Shown: positions 1-13,179, numbered from the stretch's first letter. The stretch: DNA of 64,000 nt from Rhizoclosmatium globosum (GCA_002104985.1 MCGO01000007.1:310001-374000), one strand, 5' to 3'. Notes: generated by a model from the sequence alone, not told the origin. A program made the numbers and translations.

Positions 1-1561
<1,561 letters not shown>

Positions 1562-1568
1562 CTATCTC

Positions 1569-1592
1569 TCTTTCTTTCTTTCTTTCTTTCTT
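1569..1592. repeat. (TTTC)n microsatellite in divergent promoter
   Basis: About six TTTC units lie in the 73-bp gap between the divergent PARG and oxygenase start codons. A pyrimidine-rich tract here would form part of the oxygenase 5' UTR or a shared promoter; this is position-based inference. Confidence 0.6.
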
Positions 1593-1634
1593 CTTGTTAA
1601 CCAACTTCCTCTCTCAAACAACCAACAACCAACA

Positions 1635-2568
1635 ATGCTCAACGACCGCATCGTGCACACTTACGCTTCAGCCACCAAAAACGAGGACGCTGAAATGACA
1701 GCCGCCGAGTACGACGACCTCAAACTGAAACAGGACAACGACTTTGACTTTGACGTTGACGACTACAATCAAGATGAAATGGAGGACGAGGTCGGCGAAG
1801 ACATTCCCGAAATGGAACTATTGGCCATGATGGATGCCGAAGAGGACTCGCTGCTGATTGCCCGGCGCCTGTTCAAGCTGGAAGTCAACCCTGAAACACT
1901 CGCGATGCTGAAACAAGAACACTTGGAGGCGCTGTATCAGCACGGATTCGTGTACATCGATGGACTTGTCGATCTGGGGGTCGTTGCGGAGGCCAGGCGG
2001 GTTGCGGGTCAGTTGAGTGAGGCGGGAGACATGACTCCTGCTGCCCTGGTCCGCATGGAGGATGATCCATTCAGAGACAGAAAAGCAAGAGACGATGTCA
2101 TCATGTGGTTGCATCGGGGACAGGGTGCCGCAGTGAATCCGGCTTTGGATGTGATTTTGGACAAGCTTGAAGTGATTCAAAGGGATTTAGGGCAGGCGAT
2201 CAAGTTGAAGGGTGGTGTTGAGATTCAACTTGCAGTGTATAAAGGAAATGGGGGACACTATGAAAGGCACCGTGATGCGTTTCCAGTAGACGATGAGGAG
2301 GACGAGGAACAGAGGTTTGTTTTTTGACTTGCGACTCAACACCGTAACTTACTTGATACCAAATAGGCGCGTAACTGTTGTCGTGTACCTTACAGATGAG
2401 AACGAACTGAATGTGGGAGGAGGATTGAAAGTATTCCGTCCCTTGGGGAGTGAACAGACTATCGACGCTGTTCCGGGGCGAGTAATGATTTTCTTGAGTG
2501 GAGTCGTCGATCACGAAGTCCTTCCAGTATACAATATGCGTGCTGCCGTATCAGCCTGGATGCGATAA
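1635..2568 (+). CDS. 2OG-Fe(II) oxygenase (prolyl 4-hydroxylase-like)
   Basis: Two exons, 1635-2314 and 2367-2568 (52-nt intron), give 293 aa. The N-terminal ~70 residues are acidic and look disordered (DFDFDVDDYNQDEMEDE). The C-terminal half is a double-stranded beta-helix domain: HYERHRDAF carries the HxD iron ligands (H-R-D spacing), TDENELNVGGGLKVF follows, and the distal histidine is in DHEVLPV. The final arginine of NMRAAVSAWMR sits where the 2-oxoglutarate-binding Arg is expected. The fold and iron triad are clear; the substrate is not (prolyl or lysyl hydroxylation of a protein would be typical). The gene ends at the TAA at 2566, and it shares a short divergent promoter with PARG. Confidence 0.75.
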
Positions 2569-3628
2569 ACCTAAAAATAAATCGTTTTGTTTTGACCTAC
2601 CCAAACTGTGTGTTCGCCACCTGAATCAACTGCACGGCCACAGTTTCATGCATTCTTTGGTGCATCCAGCAAAAGACTTGAAAGACCTTTGACTTTACCT
2701 GATTCTCCGACTGGGTCAGTTTTCTTCAATACACAACCCTGAAAAGACTGAGCACGCACCACATCACCCATTCAGGTCAAGTTTCAATGCTCCTCACGTC
2801 GAAAACGTTAAGCTACCGTGACTCCAACACTCCAACACCATTTTGTGACGCGAGAAAACGGACGGACGAATACATTCATCAACTCGAAGCAATCTTGGAA
2901 CTGGAAACTTCCTATTCGACAAAGCCTCTTATCAACTGTCGATCGCATATTGGACGTCGTTTGATTAGTACTTCGAAACTCACCTACGCCGATTTGGAAA
3001 CACGACGTCACAAGTGCTGGGTTGTTGGGAAACCTACTGTAGCCAGACCAAAGTCTCCATACATATCAAATAATAACTAGAAATTGTCTTATGGAGTCTC
3101 GTACCTGTATGTAGCCAGGTATATTGATGGCGCTGTGATACTGATAATTGTTGATTAGGACTGCTATTAATTCAAAACTATATACAAGAACTTAAATCGA
3201 GGTTGGCTTAAATGAAACTACGAAATGAAGCTTTTGATTCAGTAATATTGATTCTTTGGGTGGATGGACACCCGTGTGCAGAGGGGCAAGAAAAAAGTCG
3301 TTCGCCACTGAACACCTTCACACCACCGCACCAACCTCGCTGCACCGCTTCGCCCCACCATCCTGTTGCTTCTACTAGCAATCACGAAACTATTACGATC
3401 GAAATCCGGCGGTTCCATGCGTGAAATGGGAGTATTATGGAGTGTCACTGACACACACCGCGCTGTAAGTCCCTTCCCTCTCTCTCCACCCAACTGAAAC
3501 TGATCCCGTTTCAGCGCATCAGCTCTTGTTTCAGCCTGCAGCCAGCCACCGGTTTCAGAAGCGTCGACGGAGGCCTATAAGAGGTGAGTTGGTTTTGGAA
3601 AGTACTCTCTCACGAAACTCAATCACGA
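2569..3628. other. Intergenic, no supported gene
   Basis: About 1.06 kb between the oxygenase and the resolvase. A 97-codon open frame at 2787-3080 has no recognisable motif and no coding bias I can defend. A CCTATAAGAG box at about 3573, some 50 bp upstream of the resolvase ATG, may be a TATA element. Confidence 0.5.
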
Positions 3629-4643
3629 ATGCAGGACGACTCCGACTCAATCTCCAACTTCAGCGACTCTGAATTCGACTTGACGGCCACGGACATTGTT
3701 CTCCAGGTTCCGTTTGCCCCGCCTGTCGTTCAAGTTCCACTCGCTCCAACTACCGCCACCACAACCTTCTCGACTACCATGACCAAAGCCCAGCTTGACC
3801 AGCATTGCAAGAACCAAGGCTTGACGTATTCTGGTGGCTCTAAGGACGTCCTGGTGCAGAGCCTCGAGCTTCGCAAAGACGAACTGAACGATCGGATTCG
3901 CCGTACTCAAGATGGACTGGTCCTCTTTGCCTCGGACCCTGGCTCTATTGCGGCGGCATGGTGTCTTCTGTTCGTCCCTCCTCTCCGTATGCGCATCACT
4001 GCCGAGTCGTCGCCATTCACTCTTGTTGCATCAGGTGTTGAGCACTTTGGCCCCAGTCGTACCCACAGTATTTTCGCGACAAAAGTCAAGCTTATGATTG
4101 CCAACGCTTGGAGCCAGCTTCCTCGCGAGTACCGCCACTTCCAACGTGTTTGTTTGGTGGAATCTGCTTCTCTCAGGCGTCAGCACTTTGGTATTCCACC
4201 GGGTATTCAAGGGAACTACGATTGCGCGCTTCTTCTTATTGGAGTTTTAGTGGCCGACAAGTTGGCCTATGGTGGACGGCACGATGACGTGGTTGAAAGT
4301 GTCGATCCTTTGAAAATCTCTGCTCTATTCGATTTGGAAGCAACGTCGGCTCAGAAGGTAACGTCAAATGCATTTTATTTCAATATTTCTCTCTTACTGG
4401 GTTGTTTTACAGGCTGCAATTAAGACCACAAATGATCTTTCCAAAGCCGCTGCTATTCGATTGATCAAGAAGGGGAATGCTGTCCGTCGGGTGGAGTCGC
4501 TGCGTGAAGAAGGTGGTTTGGCGATCGACAATGCTGCCCTCGAAATCCTCAACATTCATGACGTTTGCGATGCTATTCTCATGGGATTAGGATGGTTTCA
4601 GTTTGCACGAGCTACGTTTGAAGCAAGTGGAAACCCTATTTAG
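3629..4643 (+). CDS. CCE1: Mitochondrial Holliday-junction resolvase, Cce1/Ydc2 type
   Basis: Two exons, 3629-4357 and 4413-4643 (55-nt intron), 319 aa. An in-frame GTG at 3584 precedes the ATG; the ATG at 3629 (MQDDSDSIS) is the likelier start. After a disordered stretch comes a SAP-like helix-turn-helix (TKAQLDQHCKNQGLTYSGG, ~residues 53-90), as in fungal Ydc2/Cce1. The RuvC/RNase-H fold follows: ASDPGSIAAAW supplies the first catalytic Asp, CLVESASLRR the Glu, and HDVCDAILMGLGWFQF the C-terminal acidic motif (family form DDLADALL..LAW). The family cleaves four-way DNA junctions in mitochondria to segregate mtDNA. No clear presequence is visible. Sequence divergence is high, so the family call rests on the ordered catalytic motifs. 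Confidence 0.65.
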
Positions 4644-5073
4644 TTGTATCTTTTTCATGGTGTTTTCTTCATTTATTTTGGAGTCGAAGTAAAGTTCGTT
4701 TCAATGTTGATAAATGTGCACAACGCCAGAATTTGTAAAAAGAACCCTTCAAGAGTGAATCTATACACTACGGATCTGTGTTTCAAGTAAGTGCTTCAGT
4801 TGGAAACAGGGGGAGGTGAGGAAGGCGGCAAGCCGCAGAAACCATTAGCTATTGTCATTTCCATAAGGTTTCCACAGCTTAGAGTAATAAATAGATATAA
4901 CAATTTGATTCGCGATAATGAACGTTATTTATAGACGACTTCTCGAAAACACGTCGTCTGTTTTACCCCTATAAGTGAAAACAAGGCCTATTTAAGTATT
5001 GAATGTCTTTATTTTCATTGTACAGGTGTATGTGTTGATGTGTGGTGGTTGTTTGGTGGGTTGTTTTGGGTTG

Positions 5074-5180
5074 GTCAGAAAAGTCGTTCGTCACTTTTGG
5101 GGGGTTGAGGTGCCTAATTAATCGATTAAGCACCTCATAACTTTTTGCCCTGCCCCTCAAAGTGATGGACGACTTTTTTG
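5074..5180. repeat. Imperfect foldback with palindromic core
   Basis: The arm at about 5074-5098 (AAAAGTCGTTCGTCACTTTT) is the inverse of about 5157-5179 with a few mismatches. The core 5107-5136 is a near-perfect palindrome with arms GAGGTGC and GCACCTC around an AT-rich centre. This could be a small foldback or MITE-like insert, or a hairpin-forming site. No flanking target duplication was identified. Confidence 0.5.
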
Positions 5181-6760
5181 CGAAGGCGTCCGACAGTTGG
5201 TTCCAACTCGTCTGTGGCCCTCAATTCTCAAGCCACCGCCATCAAACTTTGCCAGTTTGGTGGCGACACTCTGGTCGACCGGCAGGTGCGGCGGTTTCAA
5301 TGATATGTATTGTGTATCGGTCTTTATTGTACATGAGACGTGTCAACCCCCTGTGTTGGCACCCCCAAAATTTTCCTCCCGTTGTCCATCACCCCCTCCT
5401 AATCCCTAATTAGTGGCTTTCCCCTCATCAACTGTCACTGATGGATTCCCTCGCGTCCATCCCTTCCTTCAACCATAAACGCATCGATAGCACCGAATCA
5501 ATGTATTTTAGTCGATAGAAAGTCGGATGCACTTGATATTAGTTCATACCTTGCATCGATTGTATCAGATATCATGTGGATTGTATTCTGCTTCTTTAGC
5601 GACGTGCTGATGGCGTCCAAAAATTAAAACGTGCTATATTGAAACTCATGAGCACTAGTTGACCGTCTAAATTCTGCCATATTGTACCATGACTCTTCTT
5701 ACGCACAAATGCCACTTCAAATGTTATTAGTTGCGCCAGTCGTAATAGTGCCGACAGGTTGGAATCTATCATGTTGTGTCAGAAGAATCCATGACAAATC
5801 CGATCATCGATTGAAGTGTGTCTGGGTTGTGTCTCATCTCGTTGGTAATTTGAAAATTTTTTTCTCTCCATTTTTGTATGACCACGTCTTCCCAACTCAC
5901 TAGATCATCGTACAACACGACCTGAACCTCCAATCAACCCCTCGTTTCGATCCCCTTTCCCTCCGATACCTACGGATTTGAATGATACCAGACTTCAGTC
6001 GATTCAGTCCATATTCCTGTTTATTATGACACCCATCTTGGTCATAACAACCTGGAATGTGTTCCAAATCGACCGAATTCAGTCTCGAATCAATTCAAAG
6101 GTTGATGGAGGGAACGACATAAACTTATGACAGAGTTCTTGTTTTAGGATGGATTGCAATATGGAAGCAAACGATTGAAAATCAATTGCCGTCTCAATTT
6201 TCTGTAGCGATAGGTGAGGACAATCTCGAACTTACGCATTACTGGGCTGGAACCTTCTTGGAGGCTTGATAATTTGATGAGCTTTTCGTTTATCAAGTGA
6301 GCTGCCTCCAAAAGTTGGAAGTTGAGAGGGATTCGTGGAGTTAGAAAGGATAAGTTAAAACGTGTTCAAGAAACGAGGAATCACTCTTGCCCCCGCTGCC
6401 AACATGCAAGCCAAGCGCACTTATTTTCTTCTAGAAATTATCGAAGCTACATCATGTTTTCGTCATTAATCTGCCACATGCCAAACACAACACCTGCAGG
6501 CTGAACGCCCGACTAAAACCACTCTCCAATTATCCGATCAGTACAACTACGAAGAAACAATTTCTATGAGGTAATTGCATCCATTATTTATCTGCACTGT
6601 CATGAAGAACACACGATGTTCCAACCCTTTAGGTCTATCAACTTAGCCAAAGCAGCTGAACCTCATAGCTTCGCCCGAATATTATCAGACAGTAGAACGT
6701 AGTCCGCCCATACGTAGTTGGTTGATTAAAGACCGTATTTATACATCGTTGTACGTACTC

Positions 6761-6765
6761 CTGCT
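6761..6765. repeat. Target-site duplication CTGCT (left)
   Basis: CTGCT lies directly outside the left LTR and is repeated at 13474-13478 directly outside the right LTR. A 5-bp duplication is the normal footprint of Ty1/copia integrase and fixes the element ends. Confidence 0.9.
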
Positions 6766-7059
6766 TGTCAGCGGTGCCAGTGTGGTTGCGATGCACGATT
6801 TCCAAAAGAGAAAATCTTAACCCTGAATCCTTCCGAGAGGTATGGGATGAGTAAGGGTTAGCAACCCGAACGGACCGCAACCAACGTGTCACCAATCTCT
6901 TCCAAACGTATAACCCTAGTCCGTCCAATCTCCAAGTGGTACGTATCCAGTGGCGTTTGGTTGTGTGAACGCGTGTGTCTAACGGTATATACTTTATTCT
7001 ATCTCTACAAGATCGCATTGTTAAGTTAAGCCCAAGCAGTCACTGCGTGACCGCTGACA
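6766..7059 (-). repeat. Copia LTR (3' LTR in element orientation)
   Basis: 294 bp, bounded by the inverted termini TGTCAGCGGT...ACCGCTGACA, so it starts TG and ends CA. It appears identical to the LTR at 13180-13473 by base-by-base reading and by the identical translations across both copies. Internally it abuts a G-rich polypurine tract. Confidence 0.95.
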
Positions 7060-7068
7060 CCCCCTTGT
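7060..7068 (-). promoter_or_regulatory. Polypurine tract for plus-strand priming
   Basis: In element orientation ACAAGGGGG abuts the TG of the 3' LTR. A purine run at this exact position primes plus-strand synthesis in LTR retroelements. Confidence 0.75.
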
Positions 7069-7296
7069 GACAAGTGCATCTTGGCAGTTTGATAGAATAA
7101 ACAGTATATGTCTGTTCTTACTTCAAATCCCAATTGATTCATGTAGGTTTCATTTCAATGAGCTGTACTTGTGACCCTGTTTGTCACGGCGTGCTGGACC
7201 ATTGGAATTGAACCAATAAGTACGTATTACGAAAGAATCATATAGATTTGGAAACGTAAAACTCATATATTAAAATCGAATAAAATAAATCAGAAA

Positions 7297-10200
7297 CTAA
7301 TCAAGTTCTGACAATCGACGCATACCCATCAAAGAAACTAATCTCTTGTGCTGTGCCGCAGGCAATGCCTTAGTCAAGATATCCGCAATCATCAAATCAG
7401 TCGGGCAATAAACAAGCTTGATAACTCCATTCTCAATATTCTCGCGAATAAAGTGAGTTTTGATTTCAAGATGTTTAATACGCGCGTGATGGATAGGATT
7501 CGCAGCAATAGCAATAACTGACTGATTATCTTGGTGCGTCGTGAAAGGCTTTGAAACATCAAATCCAACTTCGCTCAAGAAATCCTTCATCCAGAGAGCC
7601 TCCTTGATTCCCTCAACCAGAGCAAGAACTTCCGCCTCAGTTGAAGATAGAGATGTTGTCGGTTGTTTCTTGGAGTACCATACGACGGGACATCCAAAAA
7701 CAAAGAAAATATACCCACTACGTGACTTCTTGTCGTCCTCCATACCATAACTAGCGTCAGTGTATAAAGTTGGTTCACATCCTTCAGGAAACTCCATCGG
7801 CTGACCTTTACTGAGTCCATCTTCCGCAGTCTCGTAGATTACGATATCAGATGACGCGTCAATCCTGTAGAATAACCCCAAGTCGTGACTTCCACGCAGG
7901 TATTGCATAACTCGGTAAGCAGCCTTCAAATCGCCAGTATTTGGAGATTGTTGGTACTGACCAAGAACGGCAGCTGGTTCCGTGAGTTCCGGACGAGTAC
8001 ACTGCGATAGCCACAACATCTTCGCGACCATTGAGCGATACTTCTCCATCTCCGTTTCAGAACATTTAGGTAATATCGGATCATGAACCCAATCTGGTGG
8101 CATCGGATTCTCCTTCCACTTTGCTTCAGGTATATCCCAAAACCCAAACTCCTTTAAGAACTGAATGGTGTACGCGATTAGACCAAACCAAATCCCGTCT
8201 TTCTTTCGAACGACTTGGATTTTCAGGATCCATTGTGCTTCACCCAAATCCTTGATACTGAATACGGTCTTGATTCGTTCTTTCAGCCTTTGAAGTACGG
8301 TTTTGTCAACACACGCCATCAGAATGTCGTCAACGTAGCAGACTACAATGATCAGTTTGCCGGTTGGTTCATCGATCTTAATGAATGTACACGCATCAGA
8401 CTTCAACTGAGTGAAACCTTCGTCAACGAAAAACTGTCGAAGGACTTTAAACCATTCGCGCGAAGCCTGAAGAAAATAAAAACTTAGTTCTTCATCTGCG
8501 ATAACCATAACTTTGATTGTCACCTGATGAAGTCCATACAAGCTTTTCAACAGCTTTGCAACCATTGGCGTTCCATCGGCATCAACCTCCTCGAATAGCT
8601 TTGGAAGCTTCATGTAATTCGTCTCGGTAAGATTTCCATACAAGAAAGCCGTGTTCACGTCAATCTGCTCCACAGTGAGGCCCAGGACAGCGCTAATCGC
8701 CAAAAGCATACGGATTACTTTCGCTTTAACGACGGGAGAATGAGTAGAACCATCAAAATAGTCGGTTCCCTCCTTCTGTCCACTTCCAACTGCAACTAGG
8801 CGCGCTTTGAACTTTGTAATGAAGCCCAAAGGATCCGTCTTGTAGTCGAAAACCCACTTGGATGAGATAGCGCGTCGACCTTCTGGTAGTCGCGTCTTGT
8901 CGTATACATGGTGTGATGTGAGTGATTCCATTTCCAGAAGCATCGCTCGCAGAAAATACTTATAAAACTTTCCTTCGACAGCTTCCTTCACACTCTTTGG
9001 TACGGGCGGCGCGTCAGATACATGGATCTTTTCGGTAGGTTCTGCTGTTGGAGCTGCGTCGTCCCAATTAACAGTCAAACCACTCTTTGCGCGATTAGAC
9101 CTTTCTCTGAACCATCCCCACTCCGGATCCTTTTCAAGTCTCTCGTCAATGGCCTTTTCCCAAACGATTTTCGAGTCAGGGCCACGAGCGAGATTGATCC
9201 GGTCGCGATGCTGATCCGTCGAGTCCAACTTCACGTTTAGCCGTCTGTCCATTTTTCGTCTCGCTTTCTCTACCAACTTTGCTGCGTGACGGTGTGGTTT
9301 TCGTCCTGCTGCAATCGCTTCATAGTACGGAATCGCGAGATCCGAATAACTGCTGATCATACTATGACCCTCAGCCAAAAGTGCCAACGCTCGCAGGTTG
9401 AGTCGAGCTTGAAGTTCCGTATCGCTCAGGTCGGATACGATCTCTTCATCGGCTGTAGTTGAGGACGTTGGTTCATTCCCGTTGTCAATTGACGTTAACG
9501 AGGCATACAGAGCCATCAGGCCTTCGAGCTTCTCCAAGTAATCCTGATATTTTTCCGTCTCCAACTGATCGACACTAATTGATAGGTTATTTGGTTCGCG
9601 TTCTACCTGCCCCCTTGCAATATCGGCATAGTTGACTGGTTTCCTTTGTCTCAGTCTGTCTTTGATCTGAGAGTTGTCGGCGCTTGAATCAGGTTCTCCG
9701 GATTGGTCTTCCAGAATCGATTCATTTATAGGTTCATGGTCTAGGGATTCTGATATAGTTTAGGATGAGCAAAATCCAAAAACTTGATGTGTGCTTACCA
9801 TTGTCATCTTCATCAGAGTCATCTAGTTGTGTTTGGTCCACATCAGAATCGCGATTGGGTGTGTCGAATACCACAATAGGAGTTTCTGTGTGATTAATGT
9901 AAGTTATTTACATAGTCATGAGCGAGCAGAAGTGGTATGATCAGTACTCACCTTTGTCTCTCGATCCAGAAAGCTTTACTTCTCCCTCAAAACGAATTTC
10001 CGCCTGCTGAGGATCTGATTTATCAGGAATAGCTGGCGGCAGTTCCCTTTGTACAGATTCCACAGATTCCACTACCTCAAATTCGTCCAATTGCTTCCAT
10101 TCCGGATCATTTTCCAGAGAAGCGTTCAAATTCATATAAGGATTCATGTGGTGTGGATGCAGTGTGGTACCAGGTAGGATTCGGTTGAGGAAGCGCACAT

Positions 10201-13165
10201 GTAATTCTTCATGTACCGCTTTTGTTCGAAACTTGTAAACCCTCTTCATTCCGGTTTTGCTGTATCCAAGAAATAAGCATGGCTCCGCCTTTTGCCCTTT
10301 TGGGATGCCTAACTGCTTCCGTATCTTTTTATCGACAAAACATGCTCCCAAACACCCAAAGGTATATAGCCTCTTTAGTTTCGACTCGTCCACTTCTTTT
10401 CCGTAGAGGAGTTCATATGGAATTTCGCCAGTTCCGGTATACACGACGCAGTGACCCACCTCCAGTGAATACTCCATCGCGAACGTGAAAAACTTCATTG
10501 TTAGATTCGAGCAGTAGACGAACAGAAAAGCTCTCTCCCGCTCTACCCCCAGTGGCCGTTCAACACCACCATTCATTGCTTGCGTATACGCCGGTGACAT
10601 CATCAGTTCAACTAGATTCGGCTTGTGGTTTTCGCATCAGGCTTTAATTCCGTCGCAATTTAATTCCCCACGATCGCCGGTGATAGCTCCAATATGTACT
10701 CGGAAATCCATCTCCAGTGTCTCAAGGAATTGAATGAACTTTTCCTCAAAGTCTGATTTCTCACGTAGCCAGATAACCCAACTGAAGTGTGAATATAAAC
10801 AGTGAATGTATGCGCAGTATTTGGCGCCGTTGTAACCAACACATGGAAGAGCAAATATATCGGATCCGATGGTATGCAAGGGATATGGCGGTCGCTCGGC
10901 TTTAAAGCGTGTAGAATGTCTGCGTGGATTAATTATCTTGCAGGCCAAACAATCTGTCTCGTCTTTCTTGAAGTCGAACGAGATACCAGCCTTTTTGAGC
11001 GTCGCACGTATTTTGTCCATATTTGCATGGCCTAATCTGATATGCCAATCTAAATACGACATCCTTTTCGAAATCCCTTTTGACACGTTTGCATTGTGCT
11101 TGAAGTCCTTCATAATGCTATTACCGTCGTTATTAACATCCAGGTAATAGAGAGATCCCATTCTTGATCCAATCTTGATGACTTTTCCCGTTTTGTGAAC
11201 GTGCATATAGGCTGCACTTTCATCAAACATTACTAAGTTACCGTTTTCCTTGACCAAATGGTAGATTGAGATGAGAGTCTCGACCAGTTTAGGAACGTAG
11301 AGCGCATTCTCGAAACGTTCCTCCTTGTCTCTGAGTTTCAGGATGACGGTTCCCATTCCTTCAATCTCAATAGCCGTGTCGTCTCCAAGGTATACATGAC
11401 GTCCAAAAACGTTCTTGAAAGTACTTGGATCGAATAGATCGATATTATGGGTCATGATAGCCGTACAACCAGAGTCAAGAATCATATTTATTGAATCTGC
11501 TATTTTCAACCCCCTTGCAATACAAACTTCCTTCCCAGTTTTTAAATCAAGAAGAAAATCCGCGAATTGATACAGGTATTGAAGCAGTTCACTTGCTTTT
11601 GCCGCCAGCGACAGCGTTTCCCACGGACTGGACACAATTGTGTTAGAGTCTTGAGAATTAGCGGATGTAATTATACTAACTTCCGCAGCTTGCTTGATCG
11701 CTTCAAGGGCTTCCCGTTCGGCATTAGCGTTTTTCGCACCATGTGTCTTGCGCGGTAGATTCAACACCATCTTCTTTCCGTTGGTCTTGGCATACTCCAT
11801 GGCTTTCGCGAGTAGTTCAAACTTGCCATCTTCGTACAGCGCCTTGGCGTCTCTGCAGAATGAAAAACTAGTTTGGTTTGTGTTTAGTTTGAGAGAGAGA
11901 GAGAGAGAGAGGATGGATCAAAAGAAAGACTTACGTGTGGTTGGTCATCTCTGGACACAGTGCACACTCGCGCTTTTGCTTCTTCGAGTCTTTCTCCTTC
12001 TCAACGTCCTTCTTTGAGTCAGCTTCACGAGGACGTTTGGCTTTCTCAAAAGCCTTCTTGGCTTTCTCCTCCTCAGTCTTCCCGCCATCGCCGTTCAGTT
12101 CCGTGAAGAGTATCACTTCGGTTAACTTGTCAATCAGGTCCGACGCCGTCTTGTATGCCTTGTCGCCTTCAGTTTCCAATGCAGTTCTGACTGGCAGGAG
12201 GCGTCCAGCGAGGGCACTTGTCGAAGTGCTTTCAGGCAACGACTTAAGGACTACTGAATAAACAGTGTGTTTGACCAGCGTGGGTACAGCAAGCGATCCG
12301 AGTTTGATGTTCTTGGTAATGACCTTTCCATCCTTGTCAACCAGTTGCAGTATCTGCCCTTCTGGTACGACCTCGTCGAAGCTGTATTTTAAATTAATGG
12401 GAGTTGTTTGGTTAGGAATCGTCCTTACAGGTCCTCGAGTGCCGAAGAAGCCGTGATGTGCTTCTTGAGGCTTTCAACGCAGTTTCTCCATGGGATTATT
12501 TGCGACCTCGAGTTTCCGTGGATTGTAGTAGATCTGATCCCACGATCCCAGTTCATGAATTGAAGACCTTGGGTTTGGTTTCATTGGGTCAGGCGTCAGG
12601 TGTAAAAATGCAAAAACGCAAACTCACCTGACTTATCCATCCCTCCAAACAACTTCAGAGCAACGTCGACTGCCTTCCATAGGGTAGGAGTCTTAATAAA
12701 ATCTTCGTGGCTTTTGATTTGATCCCATTTATGAGCATCCATAGTATTAGCGAATTTTCCACAAGCGACTTCATGACCAGTGGTCTCGTCGGTGTAGTTT
12801 TTCATCAGCTTCATATACTGGTCCTGGGATTTCAATAAATTCGAACTAACTTCCACATTAAGCTTGAACATGTCAAACCAACGGATAGTAGCTTCGAGAA
12901 AAGCGTCCTGGTCATCATAGACCTTTCCGGCTAAATCGGTTTGGTCGTCACCCTCCTTCAAGTTTCCTCGAAATCTAGGTTTAAGACCGGGGTCGGATTC
13001 ACTGCGGAGATCCTTTGGTTGTACAGGGCGAACGGGGACAGGGATGCTGCGATCCAAGTACTTCCCGTGCCCATCACGTTTCAATTGCTCTACAATCTTC
13101 TCAATGGTGTCCTTAATGTTCACCATGTTGGTTGAGTCGATTCGAAGCTTGATTGATTCGGACAT
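7297..13165 (-). CDS. Copia gag-pol polyprotein with six putative introns and one TGA
   Basis: Exons in order: 12628-13165, 12429-12567, 11935-12381, 9952-11852, 9799-9885, 8524-9749 and 7297-8466. They join in phase to 1836 codons. Gag starts at the ATG at 13165, 14 nt inside the LTR, and ends in a lysine-rich tail with a zinc-knuckle-like CALCPEMTNH that lacks the final Cys. Protease: NMILDSGC. Integrase: Asp in GSDIFALP, Asp in ITGDRGEL and Glu in MNGGVER, but a TGA at 10637-10639 between the second and third. Reverse transcriptase: SKWVFDYK, FKARLVA, DVNTAFLYG, YGLHQ|ASREW (intron at the bar) and CYVDDI. RNase H: YTDASYG, SSTEAE and HHARIKHLEI. The frame closes 237 bp before the 3' LTR. 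The TGA replaces what is plausibly a Trp codon, so this copy may be inactive for integrase unless read through. Confidence 0.85.
8467..8523 (-). other. Putative intron F in reverse transcriptase (57 nt)
   Basis: GTGACA...CTTCAG with a CTAAG branch-like box. It splits the near-invariant copia RT motif between YGLHQ and ASREW. Its 57 nt are open in frame, so retention would insert 19 residues into the fingers/palm region. Confidence 0.85.
9750..9798 (-). other. Putative intron E in linker (49 nt)
   Basis: GTAAGC...ATATCAG with a CCTAAAC branch-like box. Removal joins DEDDN to ESLDHEP in frame; retention shifts the frame (49 is not a multiple of 3). Confidence 0.8.
9886..9951 (-). other. Putative intron D after integrase (66 nt)
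   Basis: GTGAGT...CACACAG. Removal joins SRDK to ETPIVVF. Retention reaches a TGA three codons in. Confidence 0.8.
11853..11934 (-). other. Putative intron C at zinc-knuckle region (82 nt)
   Basis: GTAAGT...CTGCAG with an AACTAAAC branch-like box and an internal (CT)n run. Removal joins EMTNHT to DAKALYE in frame; retention shifts the frame. Confidence 0.8.
12382..12428 (-). other. Putative intron B in gag (47 nt)
   Basis: GTAAGG...ATACAG with a CCTAACC branch-like box. Removal joins SALEDL to FDEVVPEG in frame; retention shifts the frame. Confidence 0.75.
12568..12627 (-). other. Putative intron A in gag (60 nt)
   Basis: GTGAGT...CCCAAG. Removal continues FGGMDKS into LQFMNWD. Retention reads into a TGA after ten codons. 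The acceptor is AAG and the branch box is weak, so this is the least certain of the six. Confidence 0.6.
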
Positions 13166-13179
13166 GCTGGATACGTTTG

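Larger units (their letters stand above)
4644..6765. other. Gene-poor AT-rich intergenic region
   Basis: About 2.1 kb with only short unsupported open frames (at most 83 codons) and no recognisable domain, tRNA or splice-supported gene on either strand. It ends at the left target duplication of the copia element. The one structured feature is the foldback at 5074-5180, listed separately. Confidence 0.5.

Noticed and set aside
2787..3080. 97-codon plus-strand frame after the oxygenase
   Set aside because: No motif, no splice support and probably 3' UTR or intergenic sequence.
6638..7018. 126-codon minus-strand frame over the left LTR
   Set aside because: It is LTR sequence; the same translation occurs in the right LTR upstream of gag and is not a separate gene.
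8467..8523. Reading the RT insert as a coding peptide between YGLHQ and ASREW
   Set aside because: The segment has GT...AG ends and a branch-like box and interrupts a near-invariant motif; five other gag-pol segments behave alike, so an intron is the better model.
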